Positions 24,124 to 33,111 of a stretch of 45,029 bases of DNA are shown here, piece by piece (position 1 is the first letter of the stretch; each line of letters starts with the position of its first letter). The DNA lies in the NCBI GenBank assembly GCA_964566175.1, contig CAZMHU010000013.1:1-45029 (forward strand), read 5' to 3'. A program made the position numbers and the translations under genes. The notes under the pieces are model-generated. The model ran no database searches, was not told the DNA's origin, and worked only from the letters and a program-made list of their open reading frames with translations. The DNA comes from SIG589 sp964566175 (GTDB taxonomy: Bacteria; Bacillota; Clostridia; Oscillospirales; Acutalibacteraceae).

Positions 24124-24147
24124 AGAGGTTGTCTTATGACAACCTCT
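24124..24147. terminator. Terminator shared by metA and the Rrf2 gene
   Basis: AGAGGTTGTC / GACAACCTCT, a perfect 10-bp stem with a four-base loop, followed by TCTTTTTATT on + and by TTTTACTATTC on -. Confidence 0.9.
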
Positions 24148-24152
24148 TCTTT

Positions 24153-24557
24153 TTATTGCTTTATTATGTCCGCAAGGGTTTTGCTGTCAAGATAATCACT
24201 GACCAAGCGGTATAATTCATCCCAAAGGGGAAATGTTTTGCACTCTGCCTGTTTTGCACAGGGTTCGGCATCGGTTTTAAGGCAGGAAACAGGGGCAAGC
24301 CCGCCCTCTGTGAGTCGCAAAACATCGCCGATTTTGCATTCGCTCGGTTCTCTAAGCAAGCGGTAACCGCCGCCTTTTCCCTGTATGCCTTCAATAAATC
24401 CGTTTTTTGAAAGCACGGGGATTATACGTTCTAAGTATTTTAGTGATATTCCCTGACGAGTTGCAATTTCTTTCATCGGAATATAATCTCTGCCGTTATG
24501 CTCCGCAAGGTCAATAAGTACCCTAAGGGCATATCTTCCTCTTGTTGAAATCAGCAT
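24153..24557 (-). CDS. Rrf2-family transcriptional regulator
   Basis: A 134-residue winged-helix regulator. Residues 1-75 hold the DNA-binding domain (STRGRYALRVLIDLAEH; IATRQGISLKYLERIIPVL; KGGGYRL). Three cysteines, C92, C100 and C106, occupy the loop that holds the [Fe-S] cluster in IscR and NsrR, with spacing X7 and X5, so a cluster-binding sensor is plausible. CymR, the Firmicute cysteine regulator of this family, lacks such a cluster. It is the last gene of the metF-metH run (4-base gap after metH), suggesting control of sulfur-amino-acid or Fe-S metabolism; its targets are not known. Confidence 0.85.
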   Translation of the reverse strand: MLISTRGRYALRVLIDLAEHNGRDYIPMKEIATRQGISLKYLERIIPVLSKNGFIEGIQGKGGGYRLLREPSECKIGDVLRLTEGGLAPVSCLKTDAEPCAKQAECKTFPLWDELYRLVSDYLDSKTLADIIKQ

Positions 24558-24561
24558 TTTT

Positions 24562-26964
24562 CTATTCTCCTCTTACAACTTTTTCCGCATAGCGCACGGT
24601 TTCCATTGCGTCCTTTGCATATTTGTCAGCGCCGATTTTATTGGCATATTCCGCCGTTAAAACCGCACCGCCGACAACGGTTTTGCACCATGGTGCTTTT
24701 TTCTTTAAAAGCGAAACGGTTTCTTCCATAGCGGGCACGGTAGTGGTCATAAGTGCGCTGAGCCCCGCAAGCGGTGCGTGCAGTTCTATAACGGTATCGA
24801 CAATTTTTTCAGGTGGGACGTCTTTTCCCAAATCAACTACCCTAAAGCCGTAGTTTTGGAGCAAAAGTTTTACAATGTTTTTGCCTATATCATGTATATC
24901 GCCTTTGACCGTGGCAATGACAAACACAGCACCGTTTTCCGAATTTCGCGAGTCTTTAAGCGAATTTTTAATGGCATCAAAAGCAAATTTTGCCGCTTCG
25001 GCACTCATAAGGAGTTGTGGTAGGTAGAGCGTTTTTTCTTCAAACCGCTTTCCCACGATATCAAGTGCTGGAATTATTTCGCCGTTTACGATATCAAGCG
25101 GCTGTTTTTCTTTAAGCAGTTGTTTTGTCAATTCTGCCGCTTTTTCTTTAAAACCCTTAATTATGGCATAACTGAGACCGTCGCTGTCCGTTTCGCTTTG
25201 GGGTTTATCAGTGGTGGGTGCAGAAGATATGCTGAGAGCGAATTTTTCCGCCGCAGCGATATAATCGGAGCAGGTTTCATCCATTCCTTTAAGCAAGCGG
25301 TAGGTATAATAGGTTTTTATCATCTCGTTGGAGAAGGGGTTCATAATGGCGGCGGAAAGTCCGTTTTCAAGCGCGAGTGCAAAGAATACGCCGTTTACGG
25401 CATCTCTGTGCGGCAGTCCGAATGAAACATTGGAAACGCCGAGCGATGTGTGACAGCCTAGTTCATTTTTTATGGTAGCGAGCGATTGAAGCGTTGCCGT
25501 TGCGGCGTCCTTATCGGCGCTCACCGTCATTGCGAGAGTATCGAAAATTATATCCTTTTTGTCAATGCCGTATTTTTGCGCTTCTGCGAGGATTTTTTTC
25601 GCAACGGAAACTCTGCCCTCGGCAGTCGGGGAAATGCCGTTTTCATCTAGTGTCAAGGCTACTACGACACCGCCGTATTTTTTGACAAGCGGGAAGACCT
25701 CTTTCATACTTTCCGCTTTTCCGTTTACGGAGTTAATCATAGCCTTTCCGTTGTATCGGCGAAGTGCCGCCGCAAGTGCTTCGGTGTTTGAGGTGTCGAT
25801 TTGTAACGGTAGGTCGGTTACTGTCTGTAATTCGCAAACACAGTGGCAGAGCATTTTCTTTTCGTCAATATCCGGCATACCGACATTGACATCGAGAATG
25901 TGAACGCCGCATTCCTGCTGGCGAACACCCTCTCCGAGAATATAATCAATATCGTTTTCAAGCAATGCCTGTTTAAAACGCTTCTTGCCTGTGGGGTTAA
26001 TGCGTTCTCCGATTAAAACAGGTTCGTTTTCGAGTGTTACACAGTGGGAAAACGAAGAAACAACTGTTTTGTTTTTCTTTGTCAGTGGAAGCGGCTTTTC
26101 ACAGCAGGTTTTATCGTGTAGTGCTTTAATGTATTCGGGCGTTGTACCGCAACATCCCCCGACAACTCGCACACCTTTCGCCACAAGAGCGGCAACATCG
26201 CTTGCAAATTCGTCGGCGGAAACATCAAAAACGGTTTTTCCGTTTTCGGCCCTCGGCAGTCCGGCATTTGGCTTTAATATAACCGGAACGGAAGCGTTTT
26301 CAAGCAGTTCGCGTATAATGGGAATAAGTTGCTTCGGACCGAGTGAACAGTTTGCGCCGATAGCGTCAGTACCCATACCTTCGAGCATTGCAGTCATTGC
26401 CGCGGGTGATGCACCGGTCATAAGTTTGCCGTCCTCGCCGTATGCGTTGGAAACAATAATCGGCAATGTACTGTTTTCCTTTGCTGCAAGGAGAGCCGCC
26501 TTGGTCTCGTAACTGTCGTTCATCGTTTCTATTATGATGAGGTCAACACCGTACTTTACGCCGAGTTTAACCGTTTCGGCAAAAATATTTACCGCGTCCT
26601 CAAAGTCAAGTTCGCCGAGCGGTTTTAATAGTTTTCCGCTCGGGCCGATATCAAGCGCTACAAACTTTTCATGTGCCGACAGTGACTGCGCCTTTGCATT
26701 TTTTGCGTTGACTATTGCGGATTTTATAATCTCTTCAAGTTCCGCCTTTTCGAATTTAAGCAGGTTTGCACCGAAAGTGTTGGTGCAAACAACATTACTG
26801 CCGGCATCGAAATATGCTTTGTGAATTTCCGTGATAACATCTGGGTGGGTTATGTTCCAGCGTTCGGGATGTTCGCCTGCTCGCAAGCCTTTCGCCTGCA
26901 AGAGTGTGCCCATTCCGCCGTCAAGATAAACTATGTTATTTTCTAAATACTCTTTGAACCTCAT
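24562..26964 (-). CDS. metH: Cobalamin-dependent methionine synthase, lacking the reactivation domain
   Basis: This enzyme transfers the methyl group of methyltetrahydrofolate to homocysteine through cobalamin. The 800-residue protein has a homocysteine-binding barrel (about 1-285, with zinc cysteines in GGCCGTTP near its end), a pterin-binding domain (about 305-555; LIGERINPTGKKRFK), a B12 cap (about 585-675), and a B12 domain with GDIHDIG (H691 as lower cobalt ligand) to residue 800. E. coli MetH is about 1227 residues because it also carries an AdoMet-dependent reactivation domain. Here that part is encoded by the gene immediately upstream, whose stop touches this start codon. Confidence 0.95.
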   Translation of the reverse strand: MRFKEYLENNIVYLDGGMGTLLQAKGLRAGEHPERWNITHPDVITEIHKAYFDAGSNVVCTNTFGANLLKFEKAELEEIIKSAIVNAKNAKAQSLSAHEKFVALDIGPSGKLLKPLGELDFEDAVNIFAETVKLGVKYGVDLIIIETMNDSYETKAALLAAKENSTLPIIVSNAYGEDGKLMTGASPAAMTAMLEGMGTDAIGANCSLGPKQLIPIIRELLENASVPVILKPNAGLPRAENGKTVFDVSADEFASDVAALVAKGVRVVGGCCGTTPEYIKALHDKTCCEKPLPLTKKNKTVVSSFSHCVTLENEPVLIGERINPTGKKRFKQALLENDIDYILGEGVRQQECGVHILDVNVGMPDIDEKKMLCHCVCELQTVTDLPLQIDTSNTEALAAALRRYNGKAMINSVNGKAESMKEVFPLVKKYGGVVVALTLDENGISPTAEGRVSVAKKILAEAQKYGIDKKDIIFDTLAMTVSADKDAATATLQSLATIKNELGCHTSLGVSNVSFGLPHRDAVNGVFFALALENGLSAAIMNPFSNEMIKTYYTYRLLKGMDETCSDYIAAAEKFALSISSAPTTDKPQSETDSDGLSYAIIKGFKEKAAELTKQLLKEKQPLDIVNGEIIPALDIVGKRFEEKTLYLPQLLMSAEAAKFAFDAIKNSLKDSRNSENGAVFVIATVKGDIHDIGKNIVKLLLQNYGFRVVDLGKDVPPEKIVDTVIELHAPLAGLSALMTTTVPAMEETVSLLKKKAPWCKTVVGGAVLTAEYANKIGADKYAKDAMETVRYAEKVVRGE

Positions 26965-27624
26965 TCAAATACTCCTAAAAGTGCAGCCTTTCATATTGCA
27001 TCGACTGCATTTGTTTGTTTTTGTGCTTTTTTCTTCGCCTATTCCGACAATAGCCGTGACTGACTTTGACGGCGACATAAGCATACTTTCGTTCAAGGTG
27101 AGACCGATTCTGCGTTCGCAGTCTAAAACAGAAAAAATGTTCCTTTGGCTTTCGAGCGGTAAATCACCGTATCCTGCGCTGAAACGCGGTCGTGTGCCTA
27201 CTCCTAATTCCGTTTCAAGGTCGGCGCAGAAGGTATCACACAGTGCTTCTATTCTTTCGGCACCTATCGCCTGAAAGAATAGTGCCTTGGTAGGAGAAAT
27301 TCTGCCGTATTTTGCAATAAGCCTGTCAATACCGACACCTACCGTTGCGGCGAAGAAGGCGGCACGCTCGCAACCGTCAAGATTTTTTGCGAGTTGTGTC
27401 GATGTGAACGAAAAATTTTCGAAGTCACAGATGTTGTTTTTGATTTTCAGCGGAAAACAACGGTAACAGACCTTGTACGAAATACAGTTTTCTGCCTCGC
27501 TTATACATTCGCGCATAAGCCACAGTGTTTCATCGTCTGCTGTTTTTGCGCCTGCATAACGCAGTATTTCTCTTTCGCAGAAAGGCGGTGCGTTATATGT
27601 TTTACTTAAAACTATGCCGCTCAT
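26965..27624 (-). CDS. Stand-alone MetH activation-domain protein
   Basis: A 219-residue protein resembling the C-terminal AdoMet-binding activation domain of methionine synthase. The RPRFSAGYGDLPLESQ segment (about residues 146-161) corresponds to the RPAxGYxxxPxH AdoMet motif, though altered, followed by LTLNESMLMSPSKSVTAIVG. The C-terminus has a KCSRCNMKGC cysteine cluster (about 207-216) that could bind metal. It overlaps metF by four bases (ATGA) and abuts metH, so all three should be translated together. It probably restores oxidised cob(II)alamin in the short MetH. Separate activation proteins of this kind are known, for example in Thermotoga. Confidence 0.85.
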   Translation of the reverse strand: MSGIVLSKTYNAPPFCEREILRYAGAKTADDETLWLMRECISEAENCISYKVCYRCFPLKIKNNICDFENFSFTSTQLAKNLDGCERAAFFAATVGVGIDRLIAKYGRISPTKALFFQAIGAERIEALCDTFCADLETELGVGTRPRFSAGYGDLPLESQRNIFSVLDCERRIGLTLNESMLMSPSKSVTAIVGIGEEKSTKTNKCSRCNMKGCTFRSI

Positions 27625-28496
27625 TTTACAATATCACTCAAATTTTCTTTGATTTTTGCGGCAACGTCGGGTTTGTTCATTGAATATACGTGAACACAGT
27701 TTATACCATTGGCGTAGAGGTCTATTATTTGGTCGGTGGCGTAGGCAATACCCGCCTGCTTCATTGCGGCGGGGTCTGAACCGAAGTGGTCAACAAGACT
27801 CTTAAAGCGTTGCGGCATAAAAGAGCCGGAGAGTTTTATTGCTCTTGCGACCTGATTTGCATTGGTTATCGGCATAATACCGGCTATTATGGGAACGGTT
27901 ATACCCGCTTCGCGTATTTTATAAAGAAAATTATAAAGCAGATTGTTGTCGAAAAACATCTGTGTTGTCAAAAATGCGCAACCCGCGTCAACCTTTTCTT
28001 TAAGATGTTTAATATCCTCTTTTTGATTTTCGCTTTCGGGGTGAATTTCGGGATAGCAAGCACCGCCGATGCAAAAATCGGCATCGGATTTTTTGAGTTC
28101 GTGTATAAGTTCGACGGCGTGGCGGTAATCCCAAGTGCTTCGGTCTGCGTCTGCCATATTTGCGGGGATATCACCGCGCAGCGCCATTACATTGCGTATG
28201 CCGGAATTCTTAATCTCCGAAATTTTTTCGTTCACGGTCTGCTTTGTTGAGGAAATACAAGTCAGGTGTGCGAGTGTAGGGACGTTATACAGATTTTTTA
28301 TATTTTTTGCAATATCGAGAGTATATTTGCTCGTTCCGCCGCCCGCGCCGTATGTAACGCTCATAAAAGCGGGATGCAATTTTGCAATTTCTTCTGTTGC
28401 GGTTTTAACGGTGTCGAACGAAGTGTCGGTTTTGGGTGGAAAAACCTCGAATGACAGCATAGGTTCGGCTTTGTTTATCAAATCGGTTATTTTCAT
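27621..28496 (-). CDS. metF: 5,10-methylenetetrahydrofolate reductase
   Basis: This flavoprotein reduces methylene-THF to methyl-THF, the methyl donor for MetH. The 291-residue TIM barrel shows the catalytic glutamate in SFEVFPPKTD (E17), the folate-binding MSVTYGAGGGT, LAHLTC, ALRGDIP and the TQMFFDN segment (about 178-184). The length is normal. The ATG at 28496 follows GAAGGGACGTATTTT, a moderate ribosome site. It is the first gene of the run metF, activation protein, metH, rrf2, behind its own promoter. Confidence 0.96.
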   Translation of the reverse strand: MKITDLINKAEPMLSFEVFPPKTDTSFDTVKTATEEIAKLHPAFMSVTYGAGGGTSKYTLDIAKNIKNLYNVPTLAHLTCISSTKQTVNEKISEIKNSGIRNVMALRGDIPANMADADRSTWDYRHAVELIHELKKSDADFCIGGACYPEIHPESENQKEDIKHLKEKVDAGCAFLTTQMFFDNNLLYNFLYKIREAGITVPIIAGIMPITNANQVARAIKLSGSFMPQRFKSLVDHFGSDPAAMKQAGIAYATDQIIDLYANGINCVHVYSMNKPDVAAKIKENLSDIVK

Positions 28497-28532
28497 AAAA
28501 TACGTCCCTTCGGTAAAAGTATTACTTTCAAT

Positions 28533-28561
28533 ATTATATATCTTATCGGTAGGTAAATCAA
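28533..28561 (-). promoter_or_regulatory. Sigma-A promoter of the metF operon
   Basis: Reading on -, TTGATT (28556-28561), 17 bases, TATAAT (28533-28538), with a leader of about 30 bases and no room for a riboswitch. Confidence 0.75.
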
Positions 28562-28577
28562 GTCATTATAAAAGAAA

Positions 28578-28609
28578 AATGACGGCTGTTTCATTATACA
28601 GCCGTCATT
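28578..28609 (-). terminator. Terminator of pheS-pheT
   Basis: AATGACGGCTGT / ACAGCCGTCATT, a perfect 12-bp stem with an eight-base loop, ending on - in TTTTTCTTTTAT, a few bases after the pheT stop. Confidence 0.9.
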
Positions 28610-28615
28610 AAAGTT

Positions 28616-31003
28616 TTATCTTCTCAGTTCCGCGCCGATTTCTTCAAGTTTTTTGATTATCTTCGCAGAGGTTCGTTCAATCTGTTCATCGGTCAGTGTG
28701 GCATCTTTGGAGCGGAGTGTTGCGGTATAGGCAATACTCTTTTTGCCCTTCGGAATTTGCGAACCGATGTAAACATCGAACAGGCGTACATCCTCGCAAA
28801 GTTTGCCTGCCGCTGAGCGTATTGTGCTTTCGATAGTTCCCGCGGGAAGGTCAATATCGCAAAGCAGGGCAAAGTCACGGCTGACAGCGGGGAATTTTGG
28901 AAGCGGCTTGTAAACGTTCTTCGGCTTTTCGGTTTTATAGAGAACGTCAAGTTTGATTTCCGCAATATATGTCCGCGGTGCAACGGCAAAACTTTCGGCA
29001 GCAGAGGGGTGAACCTCACCGAAAACAGCAACGGCGGTATCACCGAGCATAGCACGCGCCTGTCTGCCGGGGTGGAGATAAGGTTCTGCACTGCGCTCAT
29101 AGGTAACGTCGGCACCGAGTTCCGCCATAACTTTTTCTACAATGCCTTTGAGTGTGAAAAAGTCTTCGTTTTCACCGTAAAGACCGATAGACATAGTCGG
29201 CAGTTCAAGCGGCTGTTCGGTTACGGGGAGTGATTTCGGAACAAAACGCTTGCTTATCTCGTAAAAACGTGCAGCGGGAATTTTGCGGTTATAGTTTGTG
29301 GAAAGTACCGAGAGCATACTCGTTGTGAGTTGTGTGCGCATAGTGGAATATTCGTCACCCAAGGGATTGAGAATTGTAATGACATTATTGCGCTCGTCGT
29401 CTTCCGGTAAATTGAGTGCCGATGTGGCTTTACTGCTTATGAACGAATAGGTCATAATTTCTCTTGTGCCGAGTGCGGTCATAGTAGCCTTAATGCCATT
29501 TTCCTTAACGCGCTCCGGCAGGAGTTTTCCGCGCATAATCTGACCTCTTATGGGTGTTCCAACAATATGGTCATAGCCGTATATTCTCATAATTTCTTCC
29601 GCAAGGTCGGCACGGCCTTCAATATCACTGCGGATAGAGGGAACACGGCAGGTTAAAATGCCGTCATTCAGCGTTGTTTCGAGTCCAAGACTTGAAAGAA
29701 TGCGAAGCATAACATCGTCTTCGATCTTAAGACCGAGCAAGGCGTTTATGCTCTCACATGAAACCGAGAGAATTCTGTCTTCCGGCAGACCTTGGTTGCA
29801 GTCGAGTATACCATCGACAATATCACCTGCATCGAGTTCATATATAAGCGAGAGGGCACGGTTTGCGGCGTATTCAACATTCGTAATATCCGTTCCGCGC
29901 TCGTATCTTCCGCTTGCTTCAGTGCGAATGCCGAGTTTTCTTCCTGTGCGGCGTACGTTGTCGCGCTTAAACTTTGCGGACTCGAGGAAAAGATTTTTTG
30001 TATCGTTTTCGATTTCGCTCTCAAGTCCACCCATAATTCCGGCAAGGCAAGAGGGTTTGTTTCCGTCGGCTATGACAAGCATATCCTCGGTGAGTTGATA
30101 GGGCTTGCCGTCGAGTGTTGTAATGGTTTCACCCTTTTTGGCATTTCTGACGATGATATGTTTTCCGTCAAGACAGTCATAGTTAAAGGCGTGCATCGGC
30201 TGACCGGTTTCGAGCATTACAAAGTTTGTAATATCGACGATATTATTTATTGGGCGCATACCGGACGCAGTAAGGCAATGTTTAAGCCAACGCGGTGACT
30301 CTTTAATGTGAAGATTTTTAACAAAACGTCCCATATAGCGTGGGCAAAGTTCATAGTTCTCAACATCGACTTTAATATAGTTGTTAATATCGTCGCCGAC
30401 GGTTTTATATTCGGTTGAAGGAGCGCGGTAGGGAACACCCAGCACAACGCTTATCTCCTTTGCAACGCCGATAATGCAGTTGCAGTCGGGACGGTTTGCG
30501 GTAATTTTAAAGTCGATAACATAATCGAACAAATCAAGCACTTCGCGCATATCCGTGCCGGCGGGATATTTATCGTCCATTATCATAATTCCGTTGACTT
30601 CGGCACCGGGGTAATCGCAGTCTTTAAGGCAAAGTTCTTCGCCCGAGCAGAGCATACCGACCGACTCAACGCCGCGGAGTTTACCCTTTTTGATGTGCGC
30701 GCCGTTAGGCAAATACGAGTCGTGCAGAGCGGCAGGGACATATGCACCCTCGAAAACGTTCTGTGCTCCTGTGACAATCTGCTGTGTCTCGGTGCCGACA
30801 TTTACCATACAAATTTGAAGATGATCTGAGTTGGGGTGGGGAGTGATACTTTCGATTTTTCCGACAACAACGTTTTTCATACTTTCGGAAAGGTCGACGA
30901 TTTCTTCAACCTCAAATCCCGCCATAACCATACGGTCGCAAAGTTCCTCTACCGGAACGGAAATATCAACATAGTTTTTAAGTTGGTTAAGTGAAATTTT
31001 CAT
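28616..31003 (-). CDS. pheT: Phenylalanyl-tRNA synthetase beta subunit
   Basis: PheT is the large subunit of the alpha2-beta2 enzyme that charges tRNA-Phe. The 795-residue protein has normal length and domain order: N-terminal B1 with the tRNA-binding OB fold (about 40-150, HPNSDHLQICMVNVG), B3/B4 editing domain (about 210-400, including TTLDGKPYQL and CLAGIMGG), B5 (about 405-475), the synthetase-like core, and the C-terminal ferredoxin-like anticodon-binding domain (about 700-795, LPKFPAVSRDFALL). It starts 15 bases after pheS behind GGGAGGAAAAG and forms one operon with it under T-box control. Confidence 0.97.
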   Translation of the reverse strand: MKISLNQLKNYVDISVPVEELCDRMVMAGFEVEEIVDLSESMKNVVVGKIESITPHPNSDHLQICMVNVGTETQQIVTGAQNVFEGAYVPAALHDSYLPNGAHIKKGKLRGVESVGMLCSGEELCLKDCDYPGAEVNGIMIMDDKYPAGTDMREVLDLFDYVIDFKITANRPDCNCIIGVAKEISVVLGVPYRAPSTEYKTVGDDINNYIKVDVENYELCPRYMGRFVKNLHIKESPRWLKHCLTASGMRPINNIVDITNFVMLETGQPMHAFNYDCLDGKHIIVRNAKKGETITTLDGKPYQLTEDMLVIADGNKPSCLAGIMGGLESEIENDTKNLFLESAKFKRDNVRRTGRKLGIRTEASGRYERGTDITNVEYAANRALSLIYELDAGDIVDGILDCNQGLPEDRILSVSCESINALLGLKIEDDVMLRILSSLGLETTLNDGILTCRVPSIRSDIEGRADLAEEIMRIYGYDHIVGTPIRGQIMRGKLLPERVKENGIKATMTALGTREIMTYSFISSKATSALNLPEDDERNNVITILNPLGDEYSTMRTQLTTSMLSVLSTNYNRKIPAARFYEISKRFVPKSLPVTEQPLELPTMSIGLYGENEDFFTLKGIVEKVMAELGADVTYERSAEPYLHPGRQARAMLGDTAVAVFGEVHPSAAESFAVAPRTYIAEIKLDVLYKTEKPKNVYKPLPKFPAVSRDFALLCDIDLPAGTIESTIRSAAGKLCEDVRLFDVYIGSQIPKGKKSIAYTATLRSKDATLTDEQIERTSAKIIKKLEEIGAELRR

Positions 31004-31018
31004 AGTGCTTTTCCTCCC

Positions 31019-32038
31019 TTAAAACTGCTCAAGAAAACGCAAATCGTTTTCAAACAGGAGACGTATATCGCTTATTTTATGACGTGTTGTTGTGAGACGG
31101 TCAAGACCGATACCGAATGCAAATCCTGAGTATTCTTCGGGGTCTATGCCGCAGGCACGAAGAACGTTGGGGTGTACCATACCGGCCCCCAAAATTTCAA
31201 TCCAGCCCGAGCCCTTGCAAACACGGCAACCCTTGCTGCCGCATTCGGAACAGGTAACGTCAACTTCAACGCTCGGTTCGGTGAACGGGAAGAATGACGG
31301 ACGGAATTTAACCTTTGTTTCGGGTCCATAGATTTCGTGTGCAAACTGTTCGAGAACGCCCTTTAAGTCGCACATAGTTATGCCCTTGTCAACAACAAGT
31401 CCTTCCATTTGGTGGAAAACAGGGGAGTGCGTCGCGTCAACTTCATCGGCACGGAAAACACGTCCGGGGCAGACGATACGAATCGGCGGTTTGCGTGTCT
31501 TCATTGTGCGAATTTGAGCGGCAGAGGTCTGTGTGCGGAGCAAAAGTCCGTCGTTAAGATAAAATGTATCCTGCATATCTCTTGCGGGGTGGTCTGCGGG
31601 AACGTTAAGTGCCTCAAAGTTATAATAGTCTGTTTCAACCTCGGGACCGTCAACAACGTCAAATCCCATTGATTGGAAAATATCAATCATATCGTTAAGA
31701 ACGGTGTTAATGGGGTGTAAACCGCCTATTTTTCCCGATTTTCCGGGCATTGTAACATCAATGCTTTCGCTTTCGAGTTTTGCGTTCAAAGCAACCTGCT
31801 CCAAACGTCCTTTAGCCTCGGTTATAGCAGTTTCTATTTTGGCTCGAACCTCATTTGCGAGTTGACCGATTACAGGACGCTCCTCGGCGGACAAACCGCC
31901 GAGTTGTTTGAGTATAGCCGATACCTCGCCCTTTTTACCCAAATATTTAACACGCAGGTCTTCAATTTCACTCAGTGCGCCGATTTTTTCAATCTCGCTG
32001 AGTGCTTTTGCTTTTATGCTGTCTAACTTTTCTCTCAT
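31019..32038 (-). CDS. pheS: Phenylalanyl-tRNA synthetase alpha subunit
   Basis: PheS is the catalytic subunit of the Phe enzyme. The 339-residue protein has an N-terminal coiled coil (about 1-85) and a class II core: motif 2 VCPGRVFRADEVDATHSPVF, then FRPSFFPFTEPSVEVD, and motif 3 AFGIGLDRLTTTRH near the C-terminus. The ATG at 32038 sits eight bases after TTGGAGGTAG at the foot of the T-box terminator, so terminator and ribosome site are neighbours. Confidence 0.97.
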   Translation of the reverse strand: MREKLDSIKAKALSEIEKIGALSEIEDLRVKYLGKKGEVSAILKQLGGLSAEERPVIGQLANEVRAKIETAITEAKGRLEQVALNAKLESESIDVTMPGKSGKIGGLHPINTVLNDMIDIFQSMGFDVVDGPEVETDYYNFEALNVPADHPARDMQDTFYLNDGLLLRTQTSAAQIRTMKTRKPPIRIVCPGRVFRADEVDATHSPVFHQMEGLVVDKGITMCDLKGVLEQFAHEIYGPETKVKFRPSFFPFTEPSVEVDVTCSECGSKGCRVCKGSGWIEILGAGMVHPNVLRACGIDPEEYSGFAFGIGLDRLTTTRHKISDIRLLFENDLRFLEQF

Positions 32039-32051
32039 AATCTACCTCCAA

Positions 32052-32085
32052 AAAAATAAGCCTCGTCCCGAAAAGGGACGAAGCC
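32052..32085 (-). terminator. T-box-controlled terminator before pheS
   Basis: GCTTCGTCCC / GGGACGAGGC (one T-G pair) with a five-base loop, followed on - by TTATTTTTTT. Confidence 0.9.
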
Positions 32086-32318
32086 GTAAAAATACAAACT
32101 CCGCGGTACCACCCGCATTTTTGCCAACAATGAGCAAACACTCTGTCGACCGTTAACGCTGTCGATGCGTCGAAACCTACTGAAAATTCAGTCCCGATGC
32201 TCCGGAGGGAACTTCGTAAAGAATAAACGCAGGTCGCTTTCAGCCTATGGCAAACCCTCTCTCGGCGCCGCCGCTTTACTACTTTTCTCCATCATAGCAT
32301 TTAGTTTTATTTATCGTA
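32052..32318 (-). ncRNA. T-box leader (tRNA-Phe sensing)
   Basis: Reading on -, the leader holds an AGAGAGGG stem I start, a TTC triplet in ACGAAGTTCCCTCC that is a plausible Phe specifier, the conserved T-box GGGTGGTACCGCGG (32101-32114) and a terminator (32060-32084) with a T tract. Uncharged tRNA-Phe pairing to the T-box bulge would favour the antiterminator and switch pheST on. The specifier assignment is partly inferred from the downstream genes. Confidence 0.93.
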
Positions 32319-32324
32319 TGACAT

Positions 32325-32353
32325 ATGATAACATCTTTTGTGAAATTTTTCAA
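32325..32353 (-). promoter_or_regulatory. Sigma-A promoter of pheS-pheT
   Basis: Reading on -, TTGAAA (32348-32353), 17 bases, TATCAT (32325-32330), placed directly before the T-box leader and just after the nif3 stop. Confidence 0.65.
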
Positions 32354-32358
32354 GTGTT

Positions 32359-33105
32359 TTATGCCTTTAAAATTTCGCCGCCGTGATATTCGGTAAATGT
32401 AACATCACTCAACTGCTCCGACAGCATTTTGCAAAGCGGAGAAACAATAATATCCTCGGTTTCAAAATGTCCGCAATCAAGCAGTGTAAAGTTGTTGTTA
32501 GCCGCCGCGATAAACTGTGAATGTTTAACATCAGCGGTTATATAAGCATCAACATCGGTCTTCATAACATCGTCAAGCATACTGCCACCGCTTCCCGAGC
32601 AAACCGCAACACGTGTTATTGTTTTTTTGCCGTCGGTATAGCGCACATTGGCAGAAAGATTTTTCTTGCACAGCGTGGCAAGTTCCTTTGCGGTGTGGGG
32701 GTTGTCAAGTGTTCCCGTGCGGATAAGATATCCGTCGATATAAAGCCCGCACTTGTCCTTTATGCCGAGAATGTCGCAAAGGGTGTCGTTAATACCGTTT
32801 TTGCCGGTATCAAGGTTTGTGTGCGCCGACAGTACGGCAATGCCGTTTTTTATACATTCATAAACAACGCTGTCGGCGTCTACACACTTTATCGGGTCGA
32901 ATATAACCGGATGATGAGTTATGATAAGTTCCGCACCCAGTTCTTTGGCAAAGGAAACAGTTTCTTTTGTGCAGTCAAGTGCGACAACTGCACGGCTGAC
33001 TTCCTGTTCCATACTGCCTATAAGCAGACCGACATTATCAAAAACTTCCGCCGACATAAACGGAAAACTCCAGTCAATACACTTGTGAATTTCGGCGATT
33101 TTCAT
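32359..33105 (-). CDS. Nif3-like dinuclear metal-centre protein (YqfO/DUF34 family)
   Basis: A 248-residue member of the NIF3/YqfO family, which forms hexamers with two metal ions per subunit. The annotation GTP cyclohydrolase 1 type 2 is used in databases, but the cellular role is not settled. Metal-ligand motifs are IITHHPVIFDP (about residues 60-70), LSAHTNLDTGKNGIND (about 93-108) and the C-terminal LDCGHFETED with His and Glu (about 215-225). It lacks the PII-like insert of longer Bacillus forms (about 370). It starts six bases after glnS and is likely part of the gltX-glnS-nif3 run. Confidence 0.92.
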   Translation of the reverse strand: MKIAEIHKCIDWSFPFMSAEVFDNVGLLIGSMEQEVSRAVVALDCTKETVSFAKELGAELIITHHPVIFDPIKCVDADSVVYECIKNGIAVLSAHTNLDTGKNGINDTLCDILGIKDKCGLYIDGYLIRTGTLDNPHTAKELATLCKKNLSANVRYTDGKKTITRVAVCSGSGGSMLDDVMKTDVDAYITADVKHSQFIAAANNNFTLLDCGHFETEDIIVSPLCKMLSEQLSDVTFTEYHGGEILKA

Positions 33106-33111
33106 CTGAAT

